This document shows positions 1-8,221 of a DNA stretch of 64,000 bases, piece after piece. The position numbers were made by a program, and so were the translations under genes. The stretch spans positions 21,855 through 85,854 of the forward strand of contig JAAWRC010000013.1 in NCBI GenBank assembly GCA_022800815.1. The letters run 5' to 3'. The notes under the pieces were generated by a model that saw only the letters and a program-made list of their open reading frames with translations, ran no database searches and had not been told where the DNA came from. Numbering within the stretch: the first letter of the stretch is position 1; each line of letters opens with the position of its first letter. The DNA comes from Lachnospiraceae bacterium. GTDB taxonomy: Bacteria > Bacillota > Clostridia > Lachnospirales > Lachnospiraceae.

Positions 1-492
1 TCCGAAGAGATTTCCAAGATTATCGCCACCATCGAGGACATCGCCTTCCAGACGAATATCCTGGCGCTCAATGCCGCCGTGGAGGCGGCCAGGGCGGGAA
101 CCGCCGGCAAGGGATTTGCGGTGGTGGCGGACGAGGTCCGCAATCTGGCGCAGAAGTCCGATGAGGCTGCCAAGGCCACCAAGGAGCTGATCGAGGGTTC
201 CATTGTCGCAGTCACTGCCGGCAGCGAGGCGGTGAAGAAGGTCACGGAGGCCCTGGAGCAGACCAGCGTCTACGCCGGAGGCGTGACGACCCAGATGGAG
301 GTGGTGGTCAAGGAGATCGAGGACCAGAGCGAAGCCATCAACCAGATCACCGAGGGCATCGACCAGGTTTCCAGCGTGGTGCAGACCAACAGTGCCACCG
401 CCCAGGAGAGTGCGGCCGCCAGCGAGGAGCTTTCTGCGGAGGCTTCCGGGCTTAAGCGTTTGGTGGGTGAATTCCAGTTGGCCAGAGAGTAG
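1..492 (+). CDS. Methyl-accepting chemotaxis protein, C-terminal part (5' end outside window)
   Basis: The reading frame is already open at base 1 and encodes the cytoplasmic signalling tip of a chemoreceptor. It contains the highly conserved hairpin ([20 protein letters not shown]) followed by [16 protein letters not shown], which in this family contacts CheA and CheW. The rest is a heptad-rich coiled coil ending in [19 protein letters not shown], a usual MCP end. Sensor, membrane and HAMP parts lie upstream, so the ligand cannot be named. A strong terminator follows the stop codon, making this the last gene of its transcript. Confidence 0.95.
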   Translation, partial: SEEISKIIATIEDIAFQTNILALNAAVEAARAGTAGKGFAVVADEVRNLAQKSDEAAKATKELIEGSIVAVTAGSEAVKKVTEALEQTSVYAGGVTTQMEVVVKEIEDQSEAINQITEGIDQVSSVVQTNSATAQESAAASEELSAEASGLKRLVGEFQLARE

Positions 493-519
493 GCGGGAAG
501 GAAAAACCGTCGGAACAGC

Positions 520-568
520 AAAAAGCCAGAGAGCGCGCTTGCAATGAGCGGCGCTCCTGGCTTTTTAA
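520..568 (+). terminator. Rho-independent terminator after the MCP gene
   Basis: An inverted repeat (left arm 520-536, right arm 551-566) with one bulged base forms a stem of about 16 bp. The right arm ends in a run of five T. It lies 28 bases after the MCP stop. Confidence 0.85.
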
Positions 569-638
569 AAGAGTCGGAAAACTTGGTTAAAAGGGCCGAA
601 AAACCTGGTGACGGATCATGGAAAGGAAATTTGGAAAC

Positions 639-1121
639 ATGAGAATTGGAATGGGATATGACGTCCACCGGCTGGCAGAGGGGCGGGCATTGATTTTGGG
701 AGGAGTGGAGGTCCCTTATGAGAAGGGACTTCTCGGGCATTCAGATGCCGACGTGCTGCTTCACGCAGTGATGGATGCGCTTTTAGGGGCGGCAGCCCTG
801 GGGGACATCGGACAGCATTTTCCGGATACGGACGAGGCTTACAGGGGGATTTCCAGCCTGGAGCTTTTGAAACGAGTGGGAAAGCTTCTGGAGGAGCACC
901 GATATGCCGTGGGGAATATTGATGCAACCGTGATCGCCCAGAGGCCGAAGCTTTCCCCGTACCGGGAAGAAATGCGGCGAAACATCGCAGAAACCCTCCG
1001 CATTTCCGTTTCCCAGGTGAATGTGAAGGCGACCACCGAGGAGGGGCTTGGGTTTACGGGGAGCGGGGAGGGGATTTCCGCCCAGGCGGCGGTTCTTTTG
1101 GAACAGAGGGAACGAGACTGA
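639..1121 (+). CDS. ispF: 2-C-methyl-D-erythritol 2,4-cyclodiphosphate synthase
   Basis: IspF converts CDP-ME 2-phosphate to the cyclic diphosphate with release of CMP, in the MEP isoprenoid pathway. The 160-residue product has the family length and opens [12 protein letters not shown], with the Asp and His zinc ligands of the DVH motif. [12 protein letters not shown] and the C-terminal [15 protein letters not shown] are further family signatures. An upstream ATG at 618 is in frame, but the ATG at 639 has AGGAAA about 10 bases before it and gives the canonical N-terminus. No ispD lies next to it here. Confidence 0.95.
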   Translation: MRIGMGYDVHRLAEGRALILGGVEVPYEKGLLGHSDADVLLHAVMDALLGAAALGDIGQHFPDTDEAYRGISSLELLKRVGKLLEEHRYAVGNIDATVIAQRPKLSPYREEMRRNIAETLRISVSQVNVKATTEEGLGFTGSGEGISAQAAVLLEQRERD

Positions 1122-1149
1122 TCGGAAGCTTTTGAAAACCGGAAACGGA

Positions 1150-1179
1150 TTGGCATGGACTTTGGGAAAAAATTATGCT
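1150..1179 (+). promoter_or_regulatory. Possible promoter for lepA
   Basis: TTGGCA (1150-1155) and TATGCT (1174-1179) are separated by 18 bp in the ispF-lepA gap. The match to the housekeeping consensus is moderate only. Confidence 0.4.
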
Positions 1180-1232
1180 AAACTGGTACGGCATTACAGA
1201 GTGAGCAGAGAAAACAGAGCCGGGAGGAAATT

Positions 1233-3044
1233 ATGGCGGCAGATCAGAGTAAAATCAGAAATTTTTGTATTATCGCCCATATCGACCACGGGAAGTCCAC
1301 CCTGGCCGATCGGATCATTGAGAAGACGGGATTGCTCACCAGCCGGGAAATGCAGTCCCAGGTCCTTGACAACATGGAGCTGGAGCGGGAGCGGGGGATC
1401 ACCATCAAGTCCCAGGCGGTCCGCACCATTTATAAGGCGAGGGACGGGGAGGAGTATCAGTTCAACCTGATCGACACGCCGGGCCACGTGGACTTCAACT
1501 ACGAGGTGTCCAGGAGCCTGGCGGCCTGCGACGGGGCCGTGCTGGTGGTGGATGCGGCCCAGGGCATCGAGGCCCAGACCATGGCCAACGTGTACCTGGC
1601 CCTGGATCATGACCTGGAGGTGTTCCCGGTCATCAACAAGATCGACCTTCCCAGCGCCGAGCCACAGAGGGTCATCGACGAGATCGAGGACGTGATCGGG
1701 ATCGAGGCCCAGGATGCGCCTCAAATCTCCGCCAAGGCCGGCATCAATATCGAGGAGGTGCTGGAACAGATCGTGACGAAGTTTCCGGCGCCCACGGGCG
1801 ATCCGGAGGCTCCCCTCAAGGCCCTGATCTTTGATTCGGTCTACGATTCCTACAAGGGCGTGATCGTGTTCTGCAGGATCAGGGAGGGCACCGTGAGGAA
1901 GGGCGTGAAGATCCGCTTTATGGCCACCGGGGCCGAGTTTGAGACGGTGGAGGTGGGATATTTCGGCGCCGGTCAGTTCATTTCCTGCGAGGAGCTCTCT
2001 GCCGGGATGGTGGGGTATCTGACGGCCAGCATCAAGAACGTTCGGGATACGAGAGTGGGAGACACGGTGACGGACGGGGACAATCCCTGCGCCGAGCCCC
2101 TTCCCGGCTACAAGAAGGTGACCTCCATGGTCTACTGCGGCCTGTATCCGGCGGACGGAGCCAAGTACAATGACTTGAGGGAGGCGCTGGAGAAGCTGCA
2201 GTTAAACGACGCATCCCTTAAGTTCGAGCCTGAGACCTCCGTGGCGTTGGGATTCGGGTTCCGGTGCGGCTTCCTGGGCCTTCTGCATCTGGAGATCATC
2301 CAGGAGCGGCTGGAGCGGGAGTACAACCTGGACCTGGTGACCACGGCGCCGGGGGTGGTCTACAAGGTCTACCGGACCAACGGCGAGGTCATGGAGCTCA
2401 CCAATCCCTCCAACCTGCCGGACCCTTCGGAGATCGAATATATGGAAGAACCCATGGTGAAGGCGGAAATCATGGTCACCACCGAGTTCATCGGGGCCAT
2501 CATGGGGCTCTGCCAGGAGCGGCGGGGGGTGTACGTGGGGACGGAGTACATGGAGGACACCAGGGCCCTCCTGCGCTACGAGCTTCCCCTGAACGAGATC
2601 ATTTACGATTTCTTTGACGCGTTAAAGTCCCGCTCCAGGGGGTATGCGTCCTTTGACTATGAACTGAAGGGATACGAACGCTCCAATCTGGTGAAGCTGG
2701 ACATCCTCATCAACAAGGAGGCGGTCGACGCCCTGTCCTTCATCGTCCACGCAGACACGGCCTACGAGCGGGGGAGGAAGATGTGCGAGAAATTAAAGGA
2801 GGAGATCCCCAGGCACCTCTTCGAGATCCCCATCCAGGCCGCCATCGGGAACCGGATCATCGCCAGGGAGACCGTGAAGGCCATGCGCAAGGACGTGCTG
2901 GCCAAGTGTTACGGCGGAGACATCAGCAGGAAGAGAAAGCTCCTGGAGAAGCAGAAGGAGGGCAAGAAGCGGATGCGCCAGGTGGGGAGCGTGGAGATTC
3001 CGCAGAAGGCCTTCATGAGCGTGCTGAAGCTGGACGACAAATAA
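1233..3044 (+). CDS. lepA: Elongation factor 4 (LepA), back-translocating ribosomal GTPase
   Basis: The 603-residue protein is a full-length translational GTPase of the LepA family. It has the P-loop AHIDHGKST near residue 16, the switch region DTPGH and the guanine-specificity motif NKID. The C-terminal part carries the LepA-specific domain with DILIN and the tail [15 protein letters not shown]. In known bacteria it acts on ribosomes during initiation or stalled elongation. GGGAGGAAATT precedes the ATG. In many Firmicutes lepA lies beside hemW, as here, although a 240-bp palindrome separates them. Confidence 0.97.
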   Translation: MAADQSKIRNFCIIAHIDHGKSTLADRIIEKTGLLTSREMQSQVLDNMELERERGITIKSQAVRTIYKARDGEEYQFNLIDTPGHVDFNYEVSRSLAACDGAVLVVDAAQGIEAQTMANVYLALDHDLEVFPVINKIDLPSAEPQRVIDEIEDVIGIEAQDAPQISAKAGINIEEVLEQIVTKFPAPTGDPEAPLKALIFDSVYDSYKGVIVFCRIREGTVRKGVKIRFMATGAEFETVEVGYFGAGQFISCEELSAGMVGYLTASIKNVRDTRVGDTVTDGDNPCAEPLPGYKKVTSMVYCGLYPADGAKYNDLREALEKLQLNDASLKFEPETSVALGFGFRCGFLGLLHLEIIQERLEREYNLDLVTTAPGVVYKVYRTNGEVMELTNPSNLPDPSEIEYMEEPMVKAEIMVTTEFIGAIMGLCQERRGVYVGTEYMEDTRALLRYELPLNEIIYDFFDALKSRSRGYASFDYELKGYERSNLVKLDILINKEAVDALSFIVHADTAYERGRKMCEKLKEEIPRHLFEIPIQAAIGNRIIARETVKAMRKDVLAKCYGGDISRKRKLLEKQKEGKKRMRQVGSVEIPQKAFMSVLKLDDK

Positions 3045-3140
3045 AGGTGGTGGGGGGAGTCACGAAAGAGGGGGTGACGAAAGGAAACTGCCGCCGGCCC
3101 TGTTCGAGGTTGCCGGACAAGCCGCCCGTCTCATCCGTTG

Positions 3141-3380
3141 CTGTCAAATTGCACAATGGTTCGTGATCCTGCGACTCTCCGGGGGCCTTAGAATTTCTTG
3201 GCGTTCCAGTCGTAAAACAGCAATTTCCGGATAGGATGTCCGGAAAAGGCTTATGCCGCCATGGACGGCGGGTCATAAGCCGGTTGCGTGAAACTTGCTC
3301 AGATTCAATTGGAACGTTTAGAAATTCAAGGCCTGCGGAACCGGAGCAGAGAACGAACCAATTGTGCAATTTGACGGCAG
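3141..3380. repeat. Long imperfect palindrome (about 240 bp), MITE-like
   Basis: The 390-bp gap between lepA and hemW is mostly one inverted repeat folding over its full length. The ends pair (TGTCAAATTGCACAA from 3142, complement ending at 3376), and so do internal blocks such as GGCCTTAGAATTTCT (from 3186) with its partner near 3326. The centre at 3249-3281 is a tight stem around CCGCCATGGACGGCGG. It has no coding capacity. Terminal repeats suggest a non-autonomous mobile element, but a large RNA hairpin or terminator is also possible. No clear target duplication is visible. Confidence 0.75.
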
Positions 3381-3434
3381 CCAACTTGGGATGCGGCTTC
3401 CAGCACCGGAATCCTTTAAAAAAGAGGAGAGGAA

Positions 3435-4793
3435 ATGGAATTATATGTGCATATCCCGTTCTGTGTGAGGAAGTGCGGGTACTGTGACTTTGTGTCGGCG
3501 CCGGCGGGGAGGGCGGTACAGGAATCCTATATGAAGGCGCTGAGAAAAGAGATCTGTCTGGCGGCAGAAGAGCGAAGGGCCGATGGATGCGGCAAAAGGC
3601 GGCGGGGAGCGGATATGCGGGCAGAGAGGCGGGGAAGCTCCCGGCAAAGCGGGAGAGAAGGCTGCATGGACGATGTGGTGACTTCCGTGTTCTTCGGGGG
3701 CGGGACGCCCTCCATCGTGGAGGCCGGGGAGCTTGCAAAAACTCTTGCCTGTATCCGCCGGGAGTTTGTGGTGGCGCAGGATGCGGAGATCACCCTGGAG
3801 GCCAATCCGGGGACGCTGGCAAAGGAGAAGCTGGAGATCTACCGGAAGGCCGGAGTGAACCGCTTGAGTATCGGGCTTCAGTCTGCGGAGGATAAAGAGC
3901 TTTCTCTTCTCGGGCGGATTCATACGTTTGAAGAGTTTAAAGAGAGTTATCGGCTCGCCGGGGAGGCGGGCTTTCGCAATATAAGCGTGGATTTGATGGC
4001 GGCGCTTCCGGGGCAGAGCGTAAAGAGCTTTGAAAGAAGCCTTCGGGCGGTGACGGGGCTTTTTCCTGCGCCGGAGCATATTTCGGTGTACAACTTGATT
4101 GTTGAGGAGGGCACTCCCTTTTATGAGAAATATCACAGGCAGGTATTGGCCCGGGAGGCGGGAGAGGAGGACTGCCGCCCCCTGCCCACGGAGGAAGAAG
4201 AGCGGGACATGTATGCCCTGACCGGGAATCTGCTTGCCGCCTGCGGTTATGAGCGGTATGAGATCTCCAACTATGCGAAGCCCGGCTTTGCCTGCCGCCA
4301 CAATGTGGGCTACTGGACGGGCGCCCCTTATCTTGGTTTCGGGATTTCTGCCTCTTCCTATTTAAGCGGGAGCTATGCTCGAAATGGGAGTCGTGCGGAT
4401 GAAAGGTTCACCGACGGAAGACGGTTTTCCAACACGGATGATCTGGGAACCTATCTGAGGATTCTGGAAGAATGGGAGAGCGGGCGGGAAACGGCCCTGG
4501 GACGGAAGCTTCTGGGGCGGCTCCGTCAGGGCGAGGAGACCGTGACCAGGGAGCGGGCCATGGAGGAATTTATGTTTCTGGGTCTGCGCATGACAAAAGG
4601 GGTTTCTGGGGACGAGTTTGCGGGGCGGTTCGGAACGGACCTGGAGGATGTCTATGGAACGGCTCTTGGAGCGCTGGAACGGGACGGGCTGATGGAGCGG
4701 ACGATGCCTGGAGAGGGAATGGACGTGCGCTGGCGTCTGACGGCACGGGGGATTGACGTGAGTAATTGCGTGCTGGCGGAGTTTCTGTTCTGA
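3435..4793 (+). CDS. hemW: HemW-type radical SAM haem chaperone
   Basis: The 452-residue protein opens MELYVHIPFCVRKCGYCDF, whose CxxxCxxC cysteines bind the [4Fe-4S] cluster of radical SAM enzymes. The spacing and the following VFFGGGTPS and LEANPGTL are those of HemW, not HemN. Known HemW binds and transfers haem rather than oxidising coproporphyrinogen. The C-terminal half has the HemW winged-helix region (MEEFMFLGLRMTKGVS). An Arg/Gly-rich insertion of about 30 residues sits between the first helix and the GGGTPS strand. AAAGAGGAGAGG precedes the ATG. Confidence 0.92.
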   Translation: MELYVHIPFCVRKCGYCDFVSAPAGRAVQESYMKALRKEICLAAEERRADGCGKRRRGADMRAERRGSSRQSGREGCMDDVVTSVFFGGGTPSIVEAGELAKTLACIRREFVVAQDAEITLEANPGTLAKEKLEIYRKAGVNRLSIGLQSAEDKELSLLGRIHTFEEFKESYRLAGEAGFRNISVDLMAALPGQSVKSFERSLRAVTGLFPAPEHISVYNLIVEEGTPFYEKYHRQVLAREAGEEDCRPLPTEEEERDMYALTGNLLAACGYERYEISNYAKPGFACRHNVGYWTGAPYLGFGISASSYLSGSYARNGSRADERFTDGRRFSNTDDLGTYLRILEEWESGRETALGRKLLGRLRQGEETVTRERAMEEFMFLGLRMTKGVSGDEFAGRFGTDLEDVYGTALGALERDGLMERTMPGEGMDVRWRLTARGIDVSNCVLAEFLF

Positions 4794-4845
4794 CGTCCCT
4801 GATTTTATGGGAAAACCATGCGCATCCCATGGTTTACAGAACAGA
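4784..4845 (+). terminator. Hairpin at the 3' end of hemW
   Basis: TCTGTTCTG (4784-4792) pairs with its complement at 4837-4845. A second stem lies inside, around ACCATG and CATGGT. It overlaps the hemW stop codon. There is no clear T-run, so termination is inferred. The remaining gap to 5242 shows only a possible short ORF at 5131. Confidence 0.45.
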
Positions 4846-5130
4846 CCAAAACTGTTAAACTTTAAGGAGAGACTGGCATTTGATGTTTGAGCCTGCCTGG
4901 AAAGCGCTGCAGGCGGTGCTAAGAGTACATGGCGCAGAAACAGGTTCACGTTTGCGTTTATTCGATTGGAAAAGGTACTTGGCGAGAAGCTGGGGGAAGC
5001 GGAGAACGGTTGGGGGCGAAAGAGGAGTTTGAAAAGATCGCCCGGCCTTAGCCGGACGGACGTGACAGGTGTTTTTTGCCGGCGGGGAGGGTGGGAGCGG
5101 TGGAAATCGTGTCGACGAAGGAGGGGGCTT

Positions 5131-5199
5131 ATGTGGATTTGCCCGGTTTGTGGGTATGGCGCCTTTGAGGGATGTGACGGCCTGGACATCGTGCAGTGA
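5131..5199 (+). CDS. Possible 22-residue peptide with a CPVCGY knuckle
   Basis: A near-perfect ribosome binding site (GAAGGAGGGGG, 5117-5127) stands just before an ATG that opens a 22-codon frame, MWICPVCGYGAFEGCDGLDI. The CPVCGY start resembles one half of a small zinc-binding protein, but the partner cysteine pair is absent. It may be the start of a larger gene whose rest is gone. The call rests only on the ribosome site and the motif. Confidence 0.25.
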   Translation: MWICPVCGYGAFEGCDGLDIVQ

Positions 5200-5242
5200 G
5201 TCTGTCATGGGAACCGGTGATGGGGCAGAGGGAGGTTGGTCT

Positions 5243-5764
5243 ATGGGAAAGAAAACAAAGAAATGGTTCATCGCATTGGGCGTTCTGTCGCTGTTTTTTG
5301 TCCTTTACGGGATCTGGCGGGTGCAGGTTCCGGCGGTTGATGCGGGGGAGATCACGGCGGTCTCCTTCACCTTCAACCCGGTCGGCGTGACCTCCAGGAA
5401 AAACTGCACGGTGTGGGACCAGGAGTCCGTCAGACGTCTGTGTGATTATGTGAACCAAATGGAAAAGAACGGTTTTGCTTTTAATCGAACTCTTAAGGGC
5501 GGCGGCTGGGCGAGCGTCTTTCTAAACTTCTACAAGGGTGACGTGCTCCGCTGGACCGTGAGCATTTCCGGCGGGGAGATCGTTGAGTATCAGGGGGCTT
5601 TTTTACCAAAGACCTTCCATCTGGGAGAAGGGGAAGCAGAAGAACTGCAGCAGATTTTGACAGAGCTCTGGGAGGAAAACCCGGACAGTTCCGGCATTTC
5701 CTACACCGCCATGCGATTACGGAAGCGCCTGGCGGAGTTTGGAGGGGGAGGCGGCTCCCCCTGA
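5243..5764 (+). CDS. Hypothetical membrane-anchored protein
   Basis: I do not recognise this 173-residue product. It starts MGKKTKKWFIALGVLSLFF, a basic stretch then one hydrophobic segment (about residues 8-26), so it is probably anchored with its C-terminal domain outside. The soluble part has alternating strand-like segments and no cysteine pair or catalytic motif that I can name. GGAGG at 5231-5235 supports this ATG over the frame's start at 5069. The last codons (GGGGGSP) fall inside a repeat whose second copy is at 7882-7940, so the natural C-terminus may have been altered. Confidence 0.65.
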   Translation: MGKKTKKWFIALGVLSLFFVLYGIWRVQVPAVDAGEITAVSFTFNPVGVTSRKNCTVWDQESVRRLCDYVNQMEKNGFAFNRTLKGGGWASVFLNFYKGDVLRWTVSISGGEIVEYQGAFLPKTFHLGEGEAEELQQILTELWEENPDSSGISYTAMRLRKRLAEFGGGGGSP

Positions 5765-5810
5765 CAGCACGGCCCTCGCATCTCCCGCAAAACAGGAAGA
5801 GTTCTAGCTG
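5753..5810. repeat. Left copy of a 58-bp repeat flanking the macrodomain/sirtuin cassette
   Basis: This stretch aligns with 7882-7940 in direct orientation, roughly three quarters identical with one gap. Shared blocks are GGCTCCCCCTGAC and CAAAACAGGAAGA. It overlaps the end of the hypothetical gene and the last codons of the HxlR gene. The right copy is part of a 185-bp palindrome, so this looks like a half-length copy of that element. Confidence 0.6.
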
Positions 5811-6124
5811 TTTTTCTTTTTATATTCTGTTCCCCAGGAGAACATAGCGTCCAAAATCGGCTTTAGGCTGAATCCGGTTTCAGTGAGTGTATACTCTACC
5901 AGCGGCGGCACTTCAGGATAAATTTTACGGGTAAGCAATCCGTTGTCTTCCATAGAGCGTAAATTGGCAGTCAATACTTTTTGCGAAATGTTTCCAACAG
6001 ATTTTTTCAACTCTCCAAATCGCTTTGTACCTTCCAGCAGGTCACGGATAATAAGAACTTTCCAGCGGTCACTGATCAGCATCAAAGTGGTTTCCACCGG
6101 ACAGGCAGGTAAATTTTTTTCCAT
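5804..6124 (-). CDS. HxlR-family winged-helix transcriptional regulator
   Basis: The 106-residue protein matches the HxlR family over its length: CPVETTLMLISDRWKVLIIR near the N-terminus, RFGELKKSVGNISQKVLTANL as the recognition helix region, and the wing PPLVEYTLTETGFSL. HxlR proteins are dimeric and often respond to redox or electrophile signals; Cys9 is at the position often conserved. GGGGGA precedes the ATG at 6124. It diverges from the macrodomain/SirTM operon across about 120 bp, so it probably controls that operon and itself. That role is inferred from position. Confidence 0.9.
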   Translation of the reverse strand: MEKNLPACPVETTLMLISDRWKVLIIRDLLEGTKRFGELKKSVGNISQKVLTANLRSMEDNGLLTRKIYPEVPPLVEYTLTETGFSLKPILDAMFSWGTEYKKKNS

Positions 6125-6245
6125 CAAAATCCCCCATGTTAAAGGGAAACCACATTCAGCAGAGAATTTCAGTTGTGGCAGAATAGGCGAATTAAAAAGT
6201 CAATCAGTCAAATATGCCCGCACCGGCAATGGGAAGGAGGACGTT

Positions 6246-7019
6246 ATGACACAGAAAGAAAGGCTTCTTTATCTGCTCCAATATCTCACAGGGGAAGACA
6301 GGGAGTTACAATCGATAGAGATTCCTGCGGAGGATGCCGCACGGAAGCGCCTGTTACGTTCCCTCATGAATGTCCGTCCGCCAAAACCGGCCGCAAAAGA
6401 TTTTTTGAACGTACAGGATGAATATTTGCGGGAGGAGCGGGCAGAAAAAGGCATCATCTCTCTAGAGGATATTTCCTTTGTGAAATCCGGTATTTACTTG
6501 TGGCAGGGCGATATTACACGGTTATCCGTAGACGCCGTCGTAAATGCTGCTAACAGCGCCATGCTGGGCTGCTTTGTCCCCTGCCACGGGTGTATTGACA
6601 ACGCCATTCATTCTGCCGCAGGCGTGGAGCTCCGCCTGGAATGTTCCCGCATCATGGAGAGACAGAACGTAAAAGAGCCCGTGGGAAAGGCCAAAATAAC
6701 GGGAGCCTATAATCTTCCGTGCCGTTATGTTCTCCACACGGTCGGCCCGACGGTCCACGGGGAAGTCACGAGAAGGGACCGTGACCTGTTATCAGACTGT
6801 TACCGCTCCTGTCTTGCACTCGCCGCAGAATATCGGTTGAAAAGCATAGCTTTCTGCTGCATTTCCACGGGCGAGTTTCATTTCCCGAACGAAGCTGCCG
6901 CCGAGATAGCGATCCGAACGGTAACGGACTATCGGCAAGAGAATCCGGGTGATATGGAGGTGGTTTTCAATGTTTTCAAAGATTGCGACTATGAAATCTA
7001 CAGACAGTTATTGGGATAA
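6246..7019 (+). CDS. Zinc-containing macrodomain protein (protein ADP-ribose hydrolase)
   Basis: The 257-residue protein has an N-terminal helical region of about 85 residues and then a macrodomain. The ADP-ribose loop is VDAVVNAANSAMLGC. It is followed by FVPCHGCIDNAIHSAAG, whose Cys and His residues match the zinc ligands of the Zn-macro class. Characterised members of this class remove ADP-ribose from a protein modified by the partner sirtuin SirTM. GGGAAGGAGG lies just before the ATG. The end overlaps the sirtuin gene by 50 bases, pointing to translational coupling. The G+C content looks lower than in the flanking housekeeping genes. Confidence 0.92.
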   Translation: MTQKERLLYLLQYLTGEDRELQSIEIPAEDAARKRLLRSLMNVRPPKPAAKDFLNVQDEYLREERAEKGIISLEDISFVKSGIYLWQGDITRLSVDAVVNAANSAMLGCFVPCHGCIDNAIHSAAGVELRLECSRIMERQNVKEPVGKAKITGAYNLPCRYVLHTVGPTVHGEVTRRDRDLLSDCYRSCLALAAEYRLKSIAFCCISTGEFHFPNEAAAEIAIRTVTDYRQENPGDMEVVFNVFKDCDYEIYRQLLG

Positions 7020-7836
7020 GATCGAAAAAGTGAAGATGAAAATCCGGAGTGCGGACGCTATCTTGATCGGTGCGGGTGCGGGGCTGTCTACTTCTGCCGG
7101 ATTTACTTATTCCGGGAAACGGTTTGAGGACCACTTCCCGGATTTTATAAAAAAATACGGTTTCAAGGATATGTATTCGGCGGGCTTTTATCCCTACGAG
7201 ACCCTGGAAGAACATTGGGCGTACTGGAGCCGTTACGTTTTTATCAACCGTTATGAAAATGCACCGAAAAGCGTCTATCATGATTTGTACAACCTGGTAC
7301 GGGACAAGGACTATTTTGTTTTAACAACAAATGTTGACCACTGTTTTCAAAAGGCGGGTTTTGATAAGCGCAGACTCTTTTATACACAGGGCGATTATGG
7401 GCTATGGCAATGTTCAAAACCCTGTCACAATAAAACTTACGATAACGAGGCCATTATTAAAAAGATGGTTGCCGAACAGGAAAAGATGCGTGTTCCGCCC
7501 GAATTGGTTCCACGCTGTCCGGTCTGCGGTGCGCCGATGTCAATGAATTTAAGGGCAGACAATACCTTTGTTGGAGATGACGGCTGGCATATGGCGGCAG
7601 AGAGGTATCAAGCCTTTGTGAGCCGCCATAAGGACCTGAATCTTGTATATTTGGAATTGGGCGTTGGCGGCAACACGCCGGGGATTATCAAATATCCCTT
7701 CTGGCGGATGACAGAGGAAAACCCGCAGGCGGCGTATATCTGTGTGAATTACGGGGAGGCGGTCTGCCCGAGGGAGATTGAAGGGCAGTCGATATGCATT
7801 GACGGGGATATCGGGGAAGTATTAGAACTGCTTTAA
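6970..7836 (+). CDS. SirTM, class M sirtuin (NAD-dependent protein ADP-ribosyltransferase)
   Basis: The 288-residue protein has the NAD-binding loop GAGAGLSTSAGFTYSG and the class M insert DMYSAGFYPYETLEEHWAYW. The sirtuin core is TNVDHCFQKAGF and the structural zinc site is made by CSKPC and CPVCGAP. Characterised SirTM enzymes ADP-ribosylate a lipoylated GcvH-like carrier protein. In those genomes GcvH-L and a lipoate ligase sit in the same operon; neither is seen here, so the target is unknown. The ATG at 6970 has GGAGG nine bases upstream, better than the frame's first start at 6949. Confidence 0.92.
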   Translation: MFSKIATMKSTDSYWDKIEKVKMKIRSADAILIGAGAGLSTSAGFTYSGKRFEDHFPDFIKKYGFKDMYSAGFYPYETLEEHWAYWSRYVFINRYENAPKSVYHDLYNLVRDKDYFVLTTNVDHCFQKAGFDKRRLFYTQGDYGLWQCSKPCHNKTYDNEAIIKKMVAEQEKMRVPPELVPRCPVCGAPMSMNLRADNTFVGDDGWHMAAERYQAFVSRHKDLNLVYLELGVGGNTPGIIKYPFWRMTEENPQAAYICVNYGEAVCPREIEGQSICIDGDIGEVLELL

Positions 7837-7845
7837 TGTATCATG

Positions 7846-8030
7846 ATGCCTGTCCCGACAGAGTTTCGGGATGAGGGCAGGGGCTCCCCCTGACGACGGC
7901 AGCCCCCATATCCCCCACAAAACAGGAAGAAGATTCGCTGCCCGCTTTTATAGCAGTAAAATTGCCTGCAGATAAGCGACGCAGTGAAAACTCCAAAACC
8001 GACGTGTCTGCGGCAGGAAAGGACAGGCAT
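7846..8030. repeat. 185-bp palindromic element, right flank of the cassette
   Basis: The ends are inverted copies, ATGCCTGTCC (7846-7855) and its complement (8021-8030). The right half shares blocks in the same order with the 181-bp palindrome at 15952-16132: CCGCTTTTAT, GCGRCGCAG and CGTGTCTGCG. The left half (7882-7940) matches 5753-5810. There is no coding capacity. The rest of the gap up to 8130 shows nothing recognisable. Confidence 0.6.
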
Positions 8031-8130
8031 TTTTGGCGTCGAATATTTTAAAAGGACCTCTCTTCTTCCGTCTTTCCCCTAAAACCCAAAAGCAGCCCCG
8101 CATAGTTTTACAGAAATTTGAAAAAATATA

Positions 8131-8159
8131 TTGACAAAGGATAAAGGGAGTGCTATCTT
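8131..8159 (+). promoter_or_regulatory. Housekeeping promoter of the hrcA operon
   Basis: TTGACA (8131-8136) and TATCTT (8154-8159) are 17 bp apart. The predicted transcription start is a few bases before the CIRCE operator. An extra CIRCE-like half site, GAGTGCTAT (8149-8157), lies between the two boxes. Confidence 0.85.
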
Positions 8160-8172
8160 ATTCATATGGATG

Positions 8173-8199
8173 TTAGCACTCCCTCTTGTCGAGTGCTAA
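8173..8199 (+). promoter_or_regulatory. CIRCE operator for HrcA
   Basis: A perfect CIRCE element: TTAGCACTC, a nine-base spacer, then GAGTGCTAA. It lies just downstream of the promoter and upstream of hrcA. HrcA dimers bind here and repress until heat shock draws GroEL away. Confidence 0.98.
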
Positions 8200-8221
8200 C
8201 AGGAAGGGAGAGACGTGAGAC

